DNA of 64,000 nucleotides from Sphingosinithalassobacter tenebrarum (GCF_011057975.1 NZ_CP049109.1:1643001-1707000), one strand, 5' to 3'. Shown: positions 25,675 through 36,117, numbered from the stretch's first letter. The notes: generated by a model from the sequence alone, not told the origin. Program-made: numbers and translations.

Positions 25675-25703
25675 CATATAGGGGCGATGTTGGATTTCGT
25701 AAA
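25675..25703 (-). promoter_or_regulatory. Sigma-70-type promoter for rpoBC
   Basis: On the minus strand TTTACG (25703-25698) and TATATG (25680-25675) are separated by exactly 17 bases. Transcription would start about 205 bases before the rpoB ATG. An 11-base direct repeat, GTTGGATTTCG on the plus strand (25663-25673 and 25689-25699), flanks the -10 region. Confidence 0.6.
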
Positions 25704-25717
25704 GAGGGGATTGCGCC

Positions 25718-27442
<1,725 letters not shown>

Positions 27443-27530
27443 TTATTTCGTCGCTCTGAACCTATCAGTTCATCGCCGATTTGGAGAAAAACCGGAACTG
27501 GTTTGCCCGCGTGGAATTGTCCCGCTCGCT

Positions 27531-28760
27531 ATGACCAAGATGCGATACCATGCTCGTCCGGCCGCGGTGGCGCTTATTGCCGCCCTGGCCGTTTCCGCCA
27601 CCACTGCACAGGCACAGGATGCTGCGTCGGGAACGACGCAGATTGCGCCGACGACGTCGCCGGTACCTTCGGTTGCGCCTGTTCCGGCACCGACAACGCC
27701 GGCACCGATTGTGCCGCAGGTTCCGCAATCGACCCAGGACGGCGCACAGTCGCTTACCGCGCCCGACATTCCAGAATCGACGCCCAGCCCTTCGACGGTC
27801 GCAACCCAGCAGCTCCCCTCGGGCGTCGGCGATCCCGAATCTTCCACGCCGGTGAGTGCCGCAGCAGTTGCACAGATCGAAGCCGAGCGCGCGGCGCAGG
27901 CCGAGGCGGCCGCCGCGCGTCGCGAAGTCGCGCGCCGTTCGGCCGCCGCGACCAGAACGACGGCACCGGAAGCTGAGGCAGCGCCCGCTGCGCCGTCCGC
28001 CGATGTCGAAACCGCGGCTGCGGGGGCGGACCTTTCCGGCCCGGCCCTGGCGCCGGCCGACGGTTCGGGTGACGTTGCCGCCATCAATTCGAGTGTCGAG
28101 CAGCAGGCGATGCAGCAACAGCAGGCTGCGAGCGAGCCCGCTCCGGTCGCGCCCGCACCCAAAGCGACGGCCACCAGCGACGGCATCGCCGACGATGTTG
28201 CGCTGTGGGGCGGTCTTGCGCTGGTGCTCGGCATAGGCGGTGTCGGTGCGGCGGCGGCGATGCGCCGGCGTTCGGATCGACCCGAAGCCGCGCCGGTAGC
28301 CGCACGCACCAAATCTGAAGCGAAGCCCGTGCCCGCTCCGGTTACGCGAGAGGTTCGCGAGCCGCAGCCGGCAATGGCCGCTACGGCGGCGCCCGCGCCC
28401 CGGGCGGAGCCTGTCGCGGCTGCTCCGGCAATGTCGAACGCTGCGGTCGCCACGGCGTCCACGGCTGGCATGGGCCGCCACCAGATCGCTGCAATGCGCG
28501 GCCCGAGCGAGGAAAACCCGTTCCTCACGCTGCGCAACCGGATGAAGCGTGCGCGCTTCCTCGACCAGCGCGAGCGCGTCGGTGAGGCGGCGGAGGAACG
28601 CCGTGCGCCTCAGCGGGCTGCCGCTGCGGCCGCCGCGCCGGCCCCGGTTCGGGCGCGCCGGCCCGTCGCCGATCCGGTGGCGCGCGCGAAGGAGAAGATC
28701 GGATCGATCACCGACTCCGCCGCATGGCAGCTCGGAGGAAAGCCTTCTTATTCGGGCTGA
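27531..28760 (+). CDS. Ala/Pro-rich exported protein with one central membrane helix
   Basis: I do not recognise a family. The 409-residue protein has a clear signal peptide (AAVALIAALAVSATTAQAQ, cleavage near residue 29), a long low-complexity Pro/Ala/Thr/Ser region, a Gln/Ala-rich helical patch at about 183-192, a transmembrane helix at about 222-242 (VALWGGLALVLGIGGVGAAAAM), then a basic tail with RGPSEENPFLTLRNRMKRARFLDQRE, the only segment that looks folded. This suggests an envelope protein with a periplasmic disordered stalk and a cytosolic tail. ATG 27531 is taken as the start; the ATG at 27540 is also possible. It is convergent with rplL across two terminators. Confidence 0.75.
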   Translation: MTKMRYHARPAAVALIAALAVSATTAQAQDAASGTTQIAPTTSPVPSVAPVPAPTTPAPIVPQVPQSTQDGAQSLTAPDIPESTPSPSTVATQQLPSGVGDPESSTPVSAAAVAQIEAERAAQAEAAAARREVARRSAAATRTTAPEAEAAPAAPSADVETAAAGADLSGPALAPADGSGDVAAINSSVEQQAMQQQQAASEPAPVAPAPKATATSDGIADDVALWGGLALVLGIGGVGAAAAMRRRSDRPEAAPVAARTKSEAKPVPAPVTREVREPQPAMAATAAPAPRAEPVAAAPAMSNAAVATASTAGMGRHQIAAMRGPSEENPFLTLRNRMKRARFLDQRERVGEAAEERRAPQRAAAAAAAPAPVRARRPVADPVARAKEKIGSITDSAAWQLGGKPSYSG

Positions 28761-28802
28761 ACGCAATCTGCGTTGCCAGTAGCGTATCGCAGCGCAGGGG
28801 AA

Positions 28803-28827
28803 GGGGGCGCACCGGACAGCGCGCCCC
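28803..28827 (+). terminator. Intrinsic terminator after the Ala/Pro-rich protein gene
   Basis: GGGGGCGC and GCGCCCCC pair around a 9-base loop and are followed by TTTTCC on the plus strand. Confidence 0.75.
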
Positions 28828-28900
28828 CTTTTCCATGTTCGTGTGAAGGCCGCGGCGAGGCCGGCAATCCCGCCCCGGCGGAACCGCGTCCACGAAAAAA

Positions 28901-28924
28901 GGGCGGCCCGTTGCCGGACCGCCC
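28901..28924 (-). terminator. Intrinsic terminator after rplL
   Basis: GGGCGGCCCG and CGGACCGCCC pair (one mismatch) around a short loop. The minus-strand transcript continues into TTTTTT (28900-28895). The plus-strand side is also T-rich, so it can act in both directions. Confidence 0.85.
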
Positions 28925-28956
28925 TTCTTTTCTTCGCTCGAAAGAGCTTGAAGCGC

Positions 28957-29337
28957 TTACTTGAGCTCGACGGTGCCGCCGGCTGCTTCGATCTGCGCCT
29001 TGATCTTTTCGGCTTCGTCCTTGGCGATGCCTTCCTTGACGGCCTTCGGCGCGCCTTCGACGAGCGCCTTGGCTTCGGTCAGGCCCAGGCCGGTGATGGC
29101 GCGGACTTCCTTGATGACGTTGATCTTCTTGCCACCGTCGCCGGTGAGGATCACGTCGAATTCGTCCTCGGCTTCTTCAGCAGCTTCGCCACCGGCGCCG
29201 CCGCCGGCCGGGCCGGCAACCGCAACCGCAGCAGCGGCCGAGACGCCCCACTTTTCTTCGAGCATCTTCGAGAGCTCGGCAGCTTCGAGAACGGTCAGCT
29301 CGGAGAGCTGGTCAACAAGAGCATTCAGGTCAGCCAT
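28957..29337 (-). CDS. rplL: 50S ribosomal protein L7/L12
   Basis: The 126-residue protein has the N-terminal dimerisation helix ([28 protein letters not shown]), an Ala/Gly hinge (about 35-55), and the C-terminal factor-binding domain [21 protein letters not shown] with PKAVKEGI. It follows rplJ by 53 bases and ends at a terminator, so rplJL is separate from rpoBC here. It forms the ribosomal stalk that recruits translation factors. Confidence 0.98.
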   Translation of the reverse strand: MADLNALVDQLSELTVLEAAELSKMLEEKWGVSAAAAVAVAGPAGGGAGGEAAEEAEDEFDVILTGDGGKKINVIKEVRAITGLGLTEAKALVEGAPKAVKEGIAKDEAEKIKAQIEAAGGTVELK

Positions 29338-29390
29338 TTTGATATCCTTCGGAAAATCTGTTCAAATCAGGGTAGTTGGTCGCAAGTCGC

Positions 29391-29906
29391 TTACGCGGCG
29401 TCCTTGGCGCCATAGGCGCCGAAGACACGTGCAAGCTGACCCGCCGGTGCCTGCGTGACCGAGGCCAGCTTCTGCGCCGGTGCCTGAACCAGGCCGACGA
29501 TCTTGCCGCGCAGTTCATCCAGCGACGGCAGCGAAGCGAGCGCCTTCACGCCTTCCACGTCGAGCATGGTGCTGCCCATCGCGCCGCCGACGATCTCGAG
29601 CTTGTCGGTCGTCTTGGCGAAATCGTTGATCACCTTGGCCGCGGCCACGGGATCGACGGAAGTGGACAGCGCCGTCGGACCGCTCAGCAGGTCGGAAAGA
29701 CCCGCGTAGTCGGTGCCCTCGAGCGCGATCTTGGCAAGGCGGTTCTTGCTGACCTTGTAGCTCGCTCCGGCTTCGCGCATCTTGATGCGGAGGTCCGTCG
29801 ACTGGGCGACGGTCATCCCGAGGTTGCGGGTGACAACCACCACGCCCACCTCGCCAAAGGTGCGGTTCAGCTCGGCAACGGCTTCGGTCTTCTGGGAACG
29901 ATCCAT
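29391..29906 (-). CDS. rplJ: 50S ribosomal protein L10
   Basis: The 171-residue protein starts [17 protein letters not shown] at ATG 29906, behind a GAGGAGA ribosome site. It has [19 protein letters not shown] and [14 protein letters not shown]. The C-terminal helix that holds L7/L12 dimers follows. It anchors the stalk to 23S rRNA. It usually represses its own operon through an upstream leader, for which there is room here. Confidence 0.97.
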   Translation of the reverse strand: MDRSQKTEAVAELNRTFGEVGVVVVTRNLGMTVAQSTDLRIKMREAGASYKVSKNRLAKIALEGTDYAGLSDLLSGPTALSTSVDPVAAAKVINDFAKTTDKLEIVGGAMGSTMLDVEGVKALASLPSLDELRGKIVGLVQAPAQKLASVTQAPAGQLARVFGAYGAKDAA

Positions 29907-30168
29907 GCCGGTCTCCTCAATATGGACCACGCAGTTTGCTGACTGCGGGGCCCGGTTGCGTCGAGCCAGGGCGGTCGCCCTAGGCCCTCGTCCGAGGGGC
30001 ATGATCGTCAGCGCCAGGTTTCCCCGGGCATTGACCCGAACGCTGCCATCGCTGACGGCGGCCGGTAAAATCCTTCCCCGTCTCGGCGAGAAATCAAGAC
30101 CGGCATATTCCGGTCACTCGCTGTCTCGGACGGATACCGACAGGGCGGACCCCATCGGCGAAGCGCGC
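29907..30168 (-). promoter_or_regulatory. Long rplJ leader, probable L10-responsive region
   Basis: About 260 bases of non-coding, structured-looking sequence lie between the predicted rplJ promoter and its ATG. By established knowledge such leaders bind L10-L7/L12 and repress translation. I did not identify the exact kink-turn. No gene is seen between 29907 and 30240. Confidence 0.5.
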
Positions 30169-30196
30169 CAAATAACGGCGCGCGCGTAAAAGTCAA
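30169..30196 (-). promoter_or_regulatory. Sigma-70-type promoter for rplJL
   Basis: On the minus strand TTGACT (30196-30191) and TATTTG (30174-30169) are spaced by 16 bases. The -35 is near consensus. Confidence 0.6.
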
Positions 30197-30240
30197 GCGG
30201 GCAGGGGCGATCGCCGCCCGCTGCCCGCATGTCTGCTGTC

Positions 30241-30585
30241 TCAGTGCGCGGCGTCTTCCTCGCTGCGGTCGACGCGTGACGTCATGCCAGTGGCGGCGGC
30301 ATCGTCCAGCATCATTTCGTCTTCGCGCAGCCCGGTGCCGGTGGTCGAATTGGAGATATTGCCGATCGGCGCGGGCGGTCCGGCAGTCGGCTCGGGGATG
30401 GGATCCTCGTCTGGCTCGACGAAATTGGCCATCGGCTCGTCATAGTTGATCGTTTCGATCACTTCCTCCGACATGACGTTCTCGTCGGGCTCGACGACAT
30501 TCTCGACTTCCACCGAGCAGCCGCCCGCCAGCAGCATCGCTGCGAGCGCCGCCGGAATCGTCTTGCGCACATCCATCTTCATCAT
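30241..30585 (-). CDS. Small acidic lipoprotein, function unknown
   Basis: The 114-residue protein has a lipoprotein signal ending in LLAGGC (Cys23), then a strongly acidic, Asn/Glu/Pro-rich chain (NVVEPDENVMSEEVIETINYDEP) with no recognised domain. Its ATG (30585) lies 8 bases after the stop of the L,D-transpeptidase gene, and the TGAGGAG combines that stop with the ribosome site. The two genes are therefore translationally linked, suggesting an envelope role. Confidence 0.75.
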   Translation of the reverse strand: MMKMDVRKTIPAALAAMLLAGGCSVEVENVVEPDENVMSEEVIETINYDEPMANFVEPDEDPIPEPTAGPPAPIGNISNSTTGTGLREDEMMLDDAAATGMTSRVDRSEEDAAH

Positions 30586-30593
30586 GGTTCTCC

Positions 30594-32180
30594 TCAGCGG
30601 TCGGCGACCTGCTGCGCCTGGGCGCGGCTTTCGATCTTGTCGGCCAGTACGGCGTCCCAGCCATAAGGGTCGTTCAGGAAATACATCGTCCCTTCAGAGC
30701 CGACATAGGCCGTCCAGTAAAGCAGAAATACTTCCACCGGGGTCTTCAGGTCCGCGCGCACCGTGTCGCCCGACGCGATCGTCTCGTTGATCTTGGCGAC
30801 TTCCCAGTCGGGATTGTCGGCGAGCAGCAGCCGCGCCAGCGCCGCGGGCCGGGCCAGCCGGATGCAGCCGTGGCTCGCGAGCCGATTGACGCGATCGAAC
30901 GTCGCCTGGGCGGGCGTGTCGTGCAGATAGACGGCATAGGGATTGTCGAAATCGAACTTGTAGCGGCCGAGCGCGCTTTTCGGTCCCGCGCGCTGTTGCA
31001 GCCGCGTGCGGCCGTTGCCCAGCTCGATCACCCGGAAATCATTGCGGGCGAGATAGCCGGGATTGCGGCGTTCCTTCGGCCACAATTCGTTCGCGGCGAT
31101 CGAGGAGGGCACGTTCCAGGGCGGATTGAGCACGATGCTGTGGATGGTAGAGGAAAGCATCGGCGTTTCATGGCCGGGCTGGCCCGTCACCACCTTCATC
31201 GATCCGACGGGGCGATCGCCTTCGAACAGAGTCAGCACGGTGGCGGCGATGTTCACCTGAACGCGATGGACCGGCAGCTGGCGCGGAATCCAGCGCCAGC
31301 GCTCCATATTCGCCATGATCTGGCGGATGCGCTCGCCGACGGGAGTGTTGATCGCGGCGAGGGTGTTCGGACCCACCACGCCGTCGACCGCCAGGCCGTA
31401 GCGGGTCTGGGCGCGCTTCACCGCTTCGGTCAGCGCGGTGTCGAACAGATTGGGGTCGGGCTGCTCCTCGGCGGTCAGCGTCTCGACGGTGATGATCTGA
31501 TCGTCCTCGACGGCCAGCCGCTTGCGCAGCGCGTCGACGCGCGGATCGGTGTCACCTTCGCGCAGCGTCTCGCCGCTCGCGACCTGCTCCCAGCCGCCGG
31601 CGGCCTCGATCGCGCGATAGCGGGCAAGCCCGTCACGCAACGCATCATAGCCCGAATAGGGCGGAGGCAGCGATCGGATCCACTGGCTCAGCCTGTCCTC
31701 GCGCACCGCGGCGGCGAAATCCGGGAGCGGATCATAGGGCGTCGGACGCAGGCCCCAGTCGGACTGGAAATCCTCCGGCGCGAGCCTTCCGGTGCGCACC
31801 GCCTGCGCATAGTCGAGCGCCGCTCGGACCAGTTCGGGGCCCCTTTCGGGCAGCAGCGGCGGTTCGCTGTAGCGCAGGCCCTGCGTGACATAGCGTTCGC
31901 GCAACAGCCCGGCGAGTTCGGCTTCCTGCGCGGGGCCGAGAGTCGGCAGCGCGATCGGAGCGGCCGTGGATGCCGCGCCCTCCTGGCCTGGCAGCGGCTG
32001 CACGATCGGTGTCGGCGCGGCTGTGGGCGCGGGAGTCGGTGTCGGATGCGCCGGGGTAGGGCTCGGGCGCGGGGCGGGGCTAGGCGTTTGCTGCGCGGCG
32101 GCGGGGAGCGCTCCGAGCGCAAGCACGCTCAGCGCTCCGGCGGCGCAGTGACGGCGGGCGGATCGCAGGATCCCGGGCAT
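30594..32180 (-). CDS. L,D-transpeptidase of the YcbB/LdtD type
   Basis: The 528-residue exported enzyme starts at ATG 32180 (MPGILRSARRHC), 7 bases after AAGGA. It has a signal peptide ending near LPAAAQQ and a Pro/Thr-rich linker, followed by the scaffold region and a peptidoglycan-binding domain (about 270-300: AVKRAQTRYGLAVDGVVGPNTLAA). The YkuD catalytic domain contains GSMKVVTGQPGHETP and the active-site SHGCIRLARP with its Cys. Family knowledge: it makes 3-3 cross-links in periplasmic peptidoglycan or attaches proteins to it. It heads a small operon with the downstream lipoprotein. Confidence 0.93.
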   Translation of the reverse strand: MPGILRSARRHCAAGALSVLALGALPAAAQQTPSPAPRPSPTPAHPTPTPAPTAAPTPIVQPLPGQEGAASTAAPIALPTLGPAQEAELAGLLRERYVTQGLRYSEPPLLPERGPELVRAALDYAQAVRTGRLAPEDFQSDWGLRPTPYDPLPDFAAAVREDRLSQWIRSLPPPYSGYDALRDGLARYRAIEAAGGWEQVASGETLREGDTDPRVDALRKRLAVEDDQIITVETLTAEEQPDPNLFDTALTEAVKRAQTRYGLAVDGVVGPNTLAAINTPVGERIRQIMANMERWRWIPRQLPVHRVQVNIAATVLTLFEGDRPVGSMKVVTGQPGHETPMLSSTIHSIVLNPPWNVPSSIAANELWPKERRNPGYLARNDFRVIELGNGRTRLQQRAGPKSALGRYKFDFDNPYAVYLHDTPAQATFDRVNRLASHGCIRLARPAALARLLLADNPDWEVAKINETIASGDTVRADLKTPVEVFLLYWTAYVGSEGTMYFLNDPYGWDAVLADKIESRAQAQQVADR

Positions 32181-32334
32181 CGACAAGTCCTTCTTCTCCT
32201 GTTCGGAGGGGGCAATACAGCATATGCTTCCTTGCGCCAGCCTGAGCAACGGGCGTTGCCACGCGCCCGCGAACGGACGCCGTGCCGCAACGCCGGTTCT
32301 CAGAAGGCCGGCGCGAGTGCCCCGACCCGAAGGA

Positions 32335-32778
32335 TCAAAGAAACTTCTTCATTTCGAACGTGATACGCTGATCGGAAGTTCCGTGATCGAAAGCGGCATC
32401 GCCAAAGCGGGGTTTGGCGAGCCGAGTCATCGCGTTGTTGGAAAAGCCCACCGCCTCGGTCGGCAGCCCCAGGAAATTGCGGTCGGCTTTCCCGTCGCCG
32501 TCGCGATCATGATATCCCTGCGCGGCATAGCGGCCGGGCGGCACGTTGCGCACGATCACCCTTGTCGTTCCCTGCCGGGCGGGCGCTTCGCCGACATAGG
32601 GGCAGTCCTTGAGGAACAGACGCTCCGGGCAGATTTCGATGTGAACCCTGCCTTCGCTGCTTTCGACATTGGTAACGGCGATTTCGATCGCAGCGCCAGG
32701 CGGGCCGGCGTCGGGCGCGGCGGCGGTGACGAGAAGGGCGGCAGGCAGCAGCACTATGGAGAGACGGGGGAAGGGCAT
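32335..32778 (-). CDS. DUF2141 family exported protein
   Basis: The 147-residue protein starts at ATG 32778 (MPFPRLSIVLLPAALLV) behind AAAGGA, with a signal peptide and an Ig-like beta domain characteristic of DUF2141 (NVESSEGRVHIEICPE; VIVRNVPPGRYAAQGYHDRDGDGKAD; GLPTEAVGFSNNA). The DRDGDGKAD segment resembles a calcium-binding loop. The function of the family is not established; it is periplasmic or outer-membrane associated. Confidence 0.88.
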   Translation of the reverse strand: MPFPRLSIVLLPAALLVTAAAPDAGPPGAAIEIAVTNVESSEGRVHIEICPERLFLKDCPYVGEAPARQGTTRVIVRNVPPGRYAAQGYHDRDGDGKADRNFLGLPTEAVGFSNNAMTRLAKPRFGDAAFDHGTSDQRITFEMKKFL

Positions 32779-32877
32779 GGCGATCCTTTCGCAAGAAACG
32801 CGTGCGGTTTTATGCGATCGCCCATGAACCGACAAGATTTATGATATAGTATGTATCATATTCGCGCCTGATCGTTG

Positions 32878-33633
32878 CTAGACGTCCGCGATCCAGCGTG
32901 CCTCGCGCAGCCGAGTCACCGCCGATCGCGCTACCGGGGCGATGAGGCCGTTCGACAGATGGAGCCGCATCGACCTGGCATTGCCCTCGACACGTTCGAC
33001 AGCGTCGCGCGCCACCCACCACGACCGGTGCGTGCGCAGGCCTTCGCGCCGAGTGCCCGCGATCGCCTGGCCCAGCGGCATCAGCAGCAGCGAGGATCCG
33101 TGGAGGGTATGCACGCGCACATAATGATCCTCCATCTGCAGCGCGATCACGTCGGCGGGAATGGCCTGCGAAGCGGTTTCGGCGACAGGAGCGACGCGGC
33201 CATCGCCGATCATCTCGCGCAATCGCCATGCCATCAGCGCGACGATCGGCACGGCAATGACCACGGCCTGCCCATACCATAGCAGCAGCCCCAGCTTCAG
33301 TTCGGCCAGTTCGGGCCACAGGCCAAAGGCAATGAAGCGCGTGGCCGCCGCTTCGGGGATCGTCACGATCAGCGTGGCGGCGAGCAGCAGCGGCCAGTGC
33401 CAGCGACTTCCCGGCGGCGTGATTCGCATCACCCAAAGGCATGTCGGCGCGAACAGCAACAGTCCAAGCAGCATCGCACCCACCCAGTATCCGATGCGCG
33501 GCAAAAGCCCCGGGTTCGAATAGCTGCCGAACGGACCGAGCAACCCCATTGCGACACCGGCCGCCAGTGTGACTGCGATCCATCGCAGGGCGATCGTCTG
33601 TGGCGAACGGGCGGGGCGGGGCGCGGCGGACAT
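32878..33633 (-). CDS. Membrane-anchored LytTR transcription regulator
   Basis: The 251-residue protein has four hydrophobic helices in residues about 15-140, then a LytTR DNA-binding domain (IPADVIALQMEDHYVRVHT; LLLMPLGQAI; LRTHRSWWVARDAVERV). Family knowledge: LytTR domains bind direct repeats. Membrane-bound members may sense the envelope. It is divergent from the hydrolase at 33761 across a region with tandem 20-base repeats that are plausible binding sites. Confidence 0.88.
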   Translation of the reverse strand: MSAAPRPARSPQTIALRWIAVTLAAGVAMGLLGPFGSYSNPGLLPRIGYWVGAMLLGLLLFAPTCLWVMRITPPGSRWHWPLLLAATLIVTIPEAAATRFIAFGLWPELAELKLGLLLWYGQAVVIAVPIVALMAWRLREMIGDGRVAPVAETASQAIPADVIALQMEDHYVRVHTLHGSSLLLMPLGQAIAGTRREGLRTHRSWWVARDAVERVEGNARSMRLHLSNGLIAPVARSAVTRLREARWIADV

Positions 33634-33658
33634 GGCCGGTCTCTATCGCGCACCCGGC

Positions 33659-33698
33659 CCGTTCGCCAAGTCGCGAACCCGTTCGCCCATTCGCGAAA
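33659..33698. promoter_or_regulatory. Tandem 20-base repeats upstream of the LytTR gene
   Basis: Two adjacent copies begin CCGTTCGCC and end TCGCGAA, with a period of exactly 20 bases. Each copy is itself a dyad, TTCGC-N6-GCGAA. A third, inverted GGCGAACGGG lies at 33602-33611 inside the start of the LytTR gene. LytTR regulators bind direct repeats with a period near 21, so these may be autoregulatory sites for the divergent pair. Confidence 0.5.
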
Positions 33699-33760
33699 CG
33701 GCGCTTTCGGGGCGCGCTCCGGCGATGCAGGCGAGGGCCAGCCAAGAAGGAGATATGACG

Positions 33761-34732
33761 ATGTCCCAACGCCTCGCGGCGCTGATCGCGCTGCTTGCCA
33801 TGTTTTTTTGCCCGCTGCCCGCCTTTGCCGGCGGGGCCGGACAGCAAGCCGGCTTTATCCATAGCCGCACCGACAGCGGCGTCGAAATCGGCATCTGGTA
33901 TCCCGCCGAGGGTAAGCCGGTGGCGCGCCGCGTCGGCCTGTATTCGCAACAGGTGGTTCCCGATGCGCCATTGCCTTCGGGCAGCCATCCGCTGGTCGTG
34001 ATCTCGCACGGGACCGGCGGCGATTTCGCCGGGCATGTCGATACGGCAGTCGCGCTCGCGCGGGCCGGTTTCGTCGTCGCGTCGCTGACCCATCCCGGTG
34101 ACAACTGGCGCGACAACAGCCGCGCGGCAGTGATCCAGGATCGCCCTGCGGCGCTGAGCGCGCTGATCACCCATATGCTGACGCGATGGGAAGGGCGGGG
34201 CAGTATCGATCCCGAGCGGATCGGTGCGTTCGGTTTTTCCTCGGGTGGCTTCACCGTCCTGGCGGCTGCGGGCGGACGCGCGGATTTCGCGCGGCTTCCG
34301 GGCCATTGTCGCCAGCATCCCGATTTCTTCGATTGCAGCGTGATCAGCGGGCGTTCGGAAAGCGCGATGCCCGAGTGGCGCGTGGTGCCCGACCCGCGGA
34401 TCAAGGCGCTGGTCGTCGCCGCGCCGGCGCTGGGCTTTGCCTTCGGACCCGAAGGGCTTGCCGAAGTGACGATGCCGGTACAGCTCTGGCGGGCGGAGGA
34501 GGACAGGGTGCTTCCCGCCCCCCATTATGCCGAAGCGGTGCGCGCGGCATTGCCGCAACCGCCCGAATATCATGTCGTGCCCGGTGCGGCGCATCTCGAC
34601 TTCCTCGCGCCCTGCGTCGAGCCGGTCACGGTGCCGATGCCGTGCCAGAAAGAGGGGTTCGACCGCGCGGCGTTCCATGAGGATTTCGACCGAGAGGTGG
34701 TGCGGTTCTTCCGGGAGGCACTGGGCGATTAA
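33761..34732 (+). CDS. Exported alpha/beta hydrolase, dienelactone hydrolase/PAF-acetylhydrolase-like
   Basis: The product is about 323 residues. ATG 33761 is chosen because the AAGGAG is 8 bases upstream; the ATG at 33755 is too close. The signal peptide (LAALIALLAMFFCPLPAFAGG) leads to an alpha/beta-hydrolase fold: IWYPAEG, VVISHGTGGDF, the nucleophile elbow GFSSGG, a late acid in the RAEEDRVLP segment and His in VVPGAAHLDF. It is probably a periplasmic esterase; the substrate is unknown. Divergent from the LytTR regulator, which may control it. Confidence 0.82.
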   Translation: MSQRLAALIALLAMFFCPLPAFAGGAGQQAGFIHSRTDSGVEIGIWYPAEGKPVARRVGLYSQQVVPDAPLPSGSHPLVVISHGTGGDFAGHVDTAVALARAGFVVASLTHPGDNWRDNSRAAVIQDRPAALSALITHMLTRWEGRGSIDPERIGAFGFSSGGFTVLAAAGGRADFARLPGHCRQHPDFFDCSVISGRSESAMPEWRVVPDPRIKALVVAAPALGFAFGPEGLAEVTMPVQLWRAEEDRVLPAPHYAEAVRAALPQPPEYHVVPGAAHLDFLAPCVEPVTVPMPCQKEGFDRAAFHEDFDREVVRFFREALGD

Positions 34733-34741
34733 TGCTGCCGA

Positions 34742-34863
34742 TATTCCTCCCCTGGAAGGGGAGGGGGACCGCGAAGCGGTGGAGGGTTAGGAGCCGCGAA
34801 CGTCCCGTTTATTGCGAACTACCCCTCCACCACGCGGCGCGTGGTTCCCCTTCGGGGGAGGAA
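34742..34863. repeat. Intergenic inverted-repeat element, copy 1 of 2
   Basis: The element has a hairpin CCTCCCC-TGGAA-GGGGAGG, the block GCGGTGGAGGG (34776-34786), a roughly 30-base centre, the block CTACCCCTCCACCAC (34819-34833) in inverted orientation, and a closing TTCGGGGGAGGA. The same layout and blocks occur at 62027-62155. Confidence 0.75.
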
Positions 34864-34886
34864 CTCAGCAACATCAGAACAAAAAA

Positions 34887-34909
34887 GGGCCGGGGTTTCC
34901 CCCCGACCC
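34887..34909 (-). terminator. Intrinsic terminator after rplA
   Basis: GGGCCGGGG and CCCCGACCC pair (one mismatch) and are followed on the minus strand by TTTTTTG (34886-34880). Confidence 0.85.
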
Positions 34910-34935
34910 TTCGTTGTTCCTCTCCGAAATTCGGA

Positions 34936-35628
34936 TCAGGCGGCGCCGACTTCCGCGACGTCCACCTTCACGCCCGGGCCCATCGACGAGGACAGGGCGA
35001 TCTTGCGCAGATACTTGCCCTTGGCGCCCGCCGGCTTTGCCTTGACGACGGCGTCGACCAGCGCATCGAAATTCTCGCGCAGATCGGCGGCCGAGAAGCT
35101 CGCTTTGCCGATGCCCGAGTGAATGATGCCGGCCTTTTCGACGCGATATTCGACCTGGCCGCCCTTGGCGTCCTCGACGGCCTTCTTCACGTCCATCGTG
35201 ACGGTGCCCAGCTTCGGGTTCGGCATCAGGCCCTTGGGGCCCAGCACCTTGCCGAGACGACCGACGACGCCCATCATGTCCGGCGTCGCGATGCAGCGAT
35301 CGAAATCGATGGTGCCGCCCTGGATGGTTTCCATCAGGTCTTCGGCGCCGACGATGTCCGCGCCGGCTTCCTTGGCCTCATCGGCCTTGGCGCCCTTGGC
35401 GAAGACGGCGACCTTGACGGTCTTGCCGGTGCCCTTGGGCAGATTGACGACGCCGCGGACCATCTGGTCGGCGTGACGCGGATCGACGCCCAGGTTCAGC
35501 GCAACTTCGACGGTTTCGTCGAACTTGGCGGTGGCGTTGTCCTTCACCAGCGTGATTGCTTCGTCGATGCCATGCAGCTTGTCGGCGTCGATCGTCCAGC
35601 TCTTCTGCTTCTTGCTCAGCTTTGCCAT
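34936..35628 (-). CDS. rplA: 50S ribosomal protein L1
   Basis: The 230-residue protein has the expected length and motifs ([51 protein letters not shown]). It begins 4 bases after the rplK stop and ends at a terminator, so rplKA is its own unit here. It forms the L1 stalk of the ribosome. Confidence 0.98.
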   Translation of the reverse strand: MAKLSKKQKSWTIDADKLHGIDEAITLVKDNATAKFDETVEVALNLGVDPRHADQMVRGVVNLPKGTGKTVKVAVFAKGAKADEAKEAGADIVGAEDLMETIQGGTIDFDRCIATPDMMGVVGRLGKVLGPKGLMPNPKLGTVTMDVKKAVEDAKGGQVEYRVEKAGIIHSGIGKASFSAADLRENFDALVDAVVKAKPAGAKGKYLRKIALSSSMGPGVKVDVAEVGAA

Positions 35629-35632
35629 TGGA

Positions 35633-36064
35633 TCAGCCCTCCACCACTTCGAGGCCCATTGCGCGGGCGCTGCCTTCGATGATGCGGGTCGCCGCTTCGA
35701 GATCGTTGGCGTTGAGATCCTTCATCTTCAGCTCGGCGATCTCGGTCAGCTTCGAACGCTGGATCTTTCCGGCGGAAACCTTGCCCGGCTCCTTCGAACC
35801 GGACTTGAGGTTCGCGGCCTTCTTGATGAGGAAGGTGGCCGGCGGAGTCTTCGTGACGAACGAGAAGCTACGATCGGCATAGACGGTGATGATCGTCGGA
35901 ATCGGCATGTTCTTTTCCATGTCGCCGGTGGCGGCATTGAAAGCCTTGCAGAATTCCATGATGTTCACGCCGCGCTGACCCAGCGCAGGGCCGATCGGCG
36001 GCGAGGGATTGGCGGTGCCGGCGGGCACCTGCAGCTTGATATAGCCGGTAATTTTCTTGGCCAT
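35633..36064 (-). CDS. rplK: 50S ribosomal protein L11
   Basis: The 143-residue protein is complete: [51 protein letters not shown] and the C-terminal RNA-binding end. It is the first gene of rplKA. L11 forms the GTPase-associated region of the ribosome. Confidence 0.98.
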   Translation of the reverse strand: MAKKITGYIKLQVPAGTANPSPPIGPALGQRGVNIMEFCKAFNAATGDMEKNMPIPTIITVYADRSFSFVTKTPPATFLIKKAANLKSGSKEPGKVSAGKIQRSKLTEIAELKMKDLNANDLEAATRIIEGSARAMGLEVVEG

Positions 36065-36083
36065 GTCGTCTCACTCTGTTGCT

Positions 36084-36117
36084 GGCACAATGTCGCGGAA
36101 ATCCGCGCCATCGTGCC
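36084..36117 (-). promoter_or_regulatory. Hairpin in the rplK leader
   Basis: CGCGGA-AA-TCCGCG (36094-36107) sits inside an outer pair GGCAC (36084-36088) and GTGCC (36113-36117), separated by internal loops. Its place about 20 bases upstream of rplK suits an L1-type autoregulatory site, but it could simply be a leader stem. Confidence 0.35.

Noticed and set aside
27465..28766. Arg/Gly-rich frames antisense to the gene at 27531
   Set aside because: The plus-strand product has a clear signal peptide and membrane helix; the antisense products are low-complexity shadows.
32810..34678. 622-codon open frame antisense to the exported hydrolase and running through the LytTR gene in another frame
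   Set aside because: Both the LytTR domain and the hydrolase motifs are convincing; the long frame has none.
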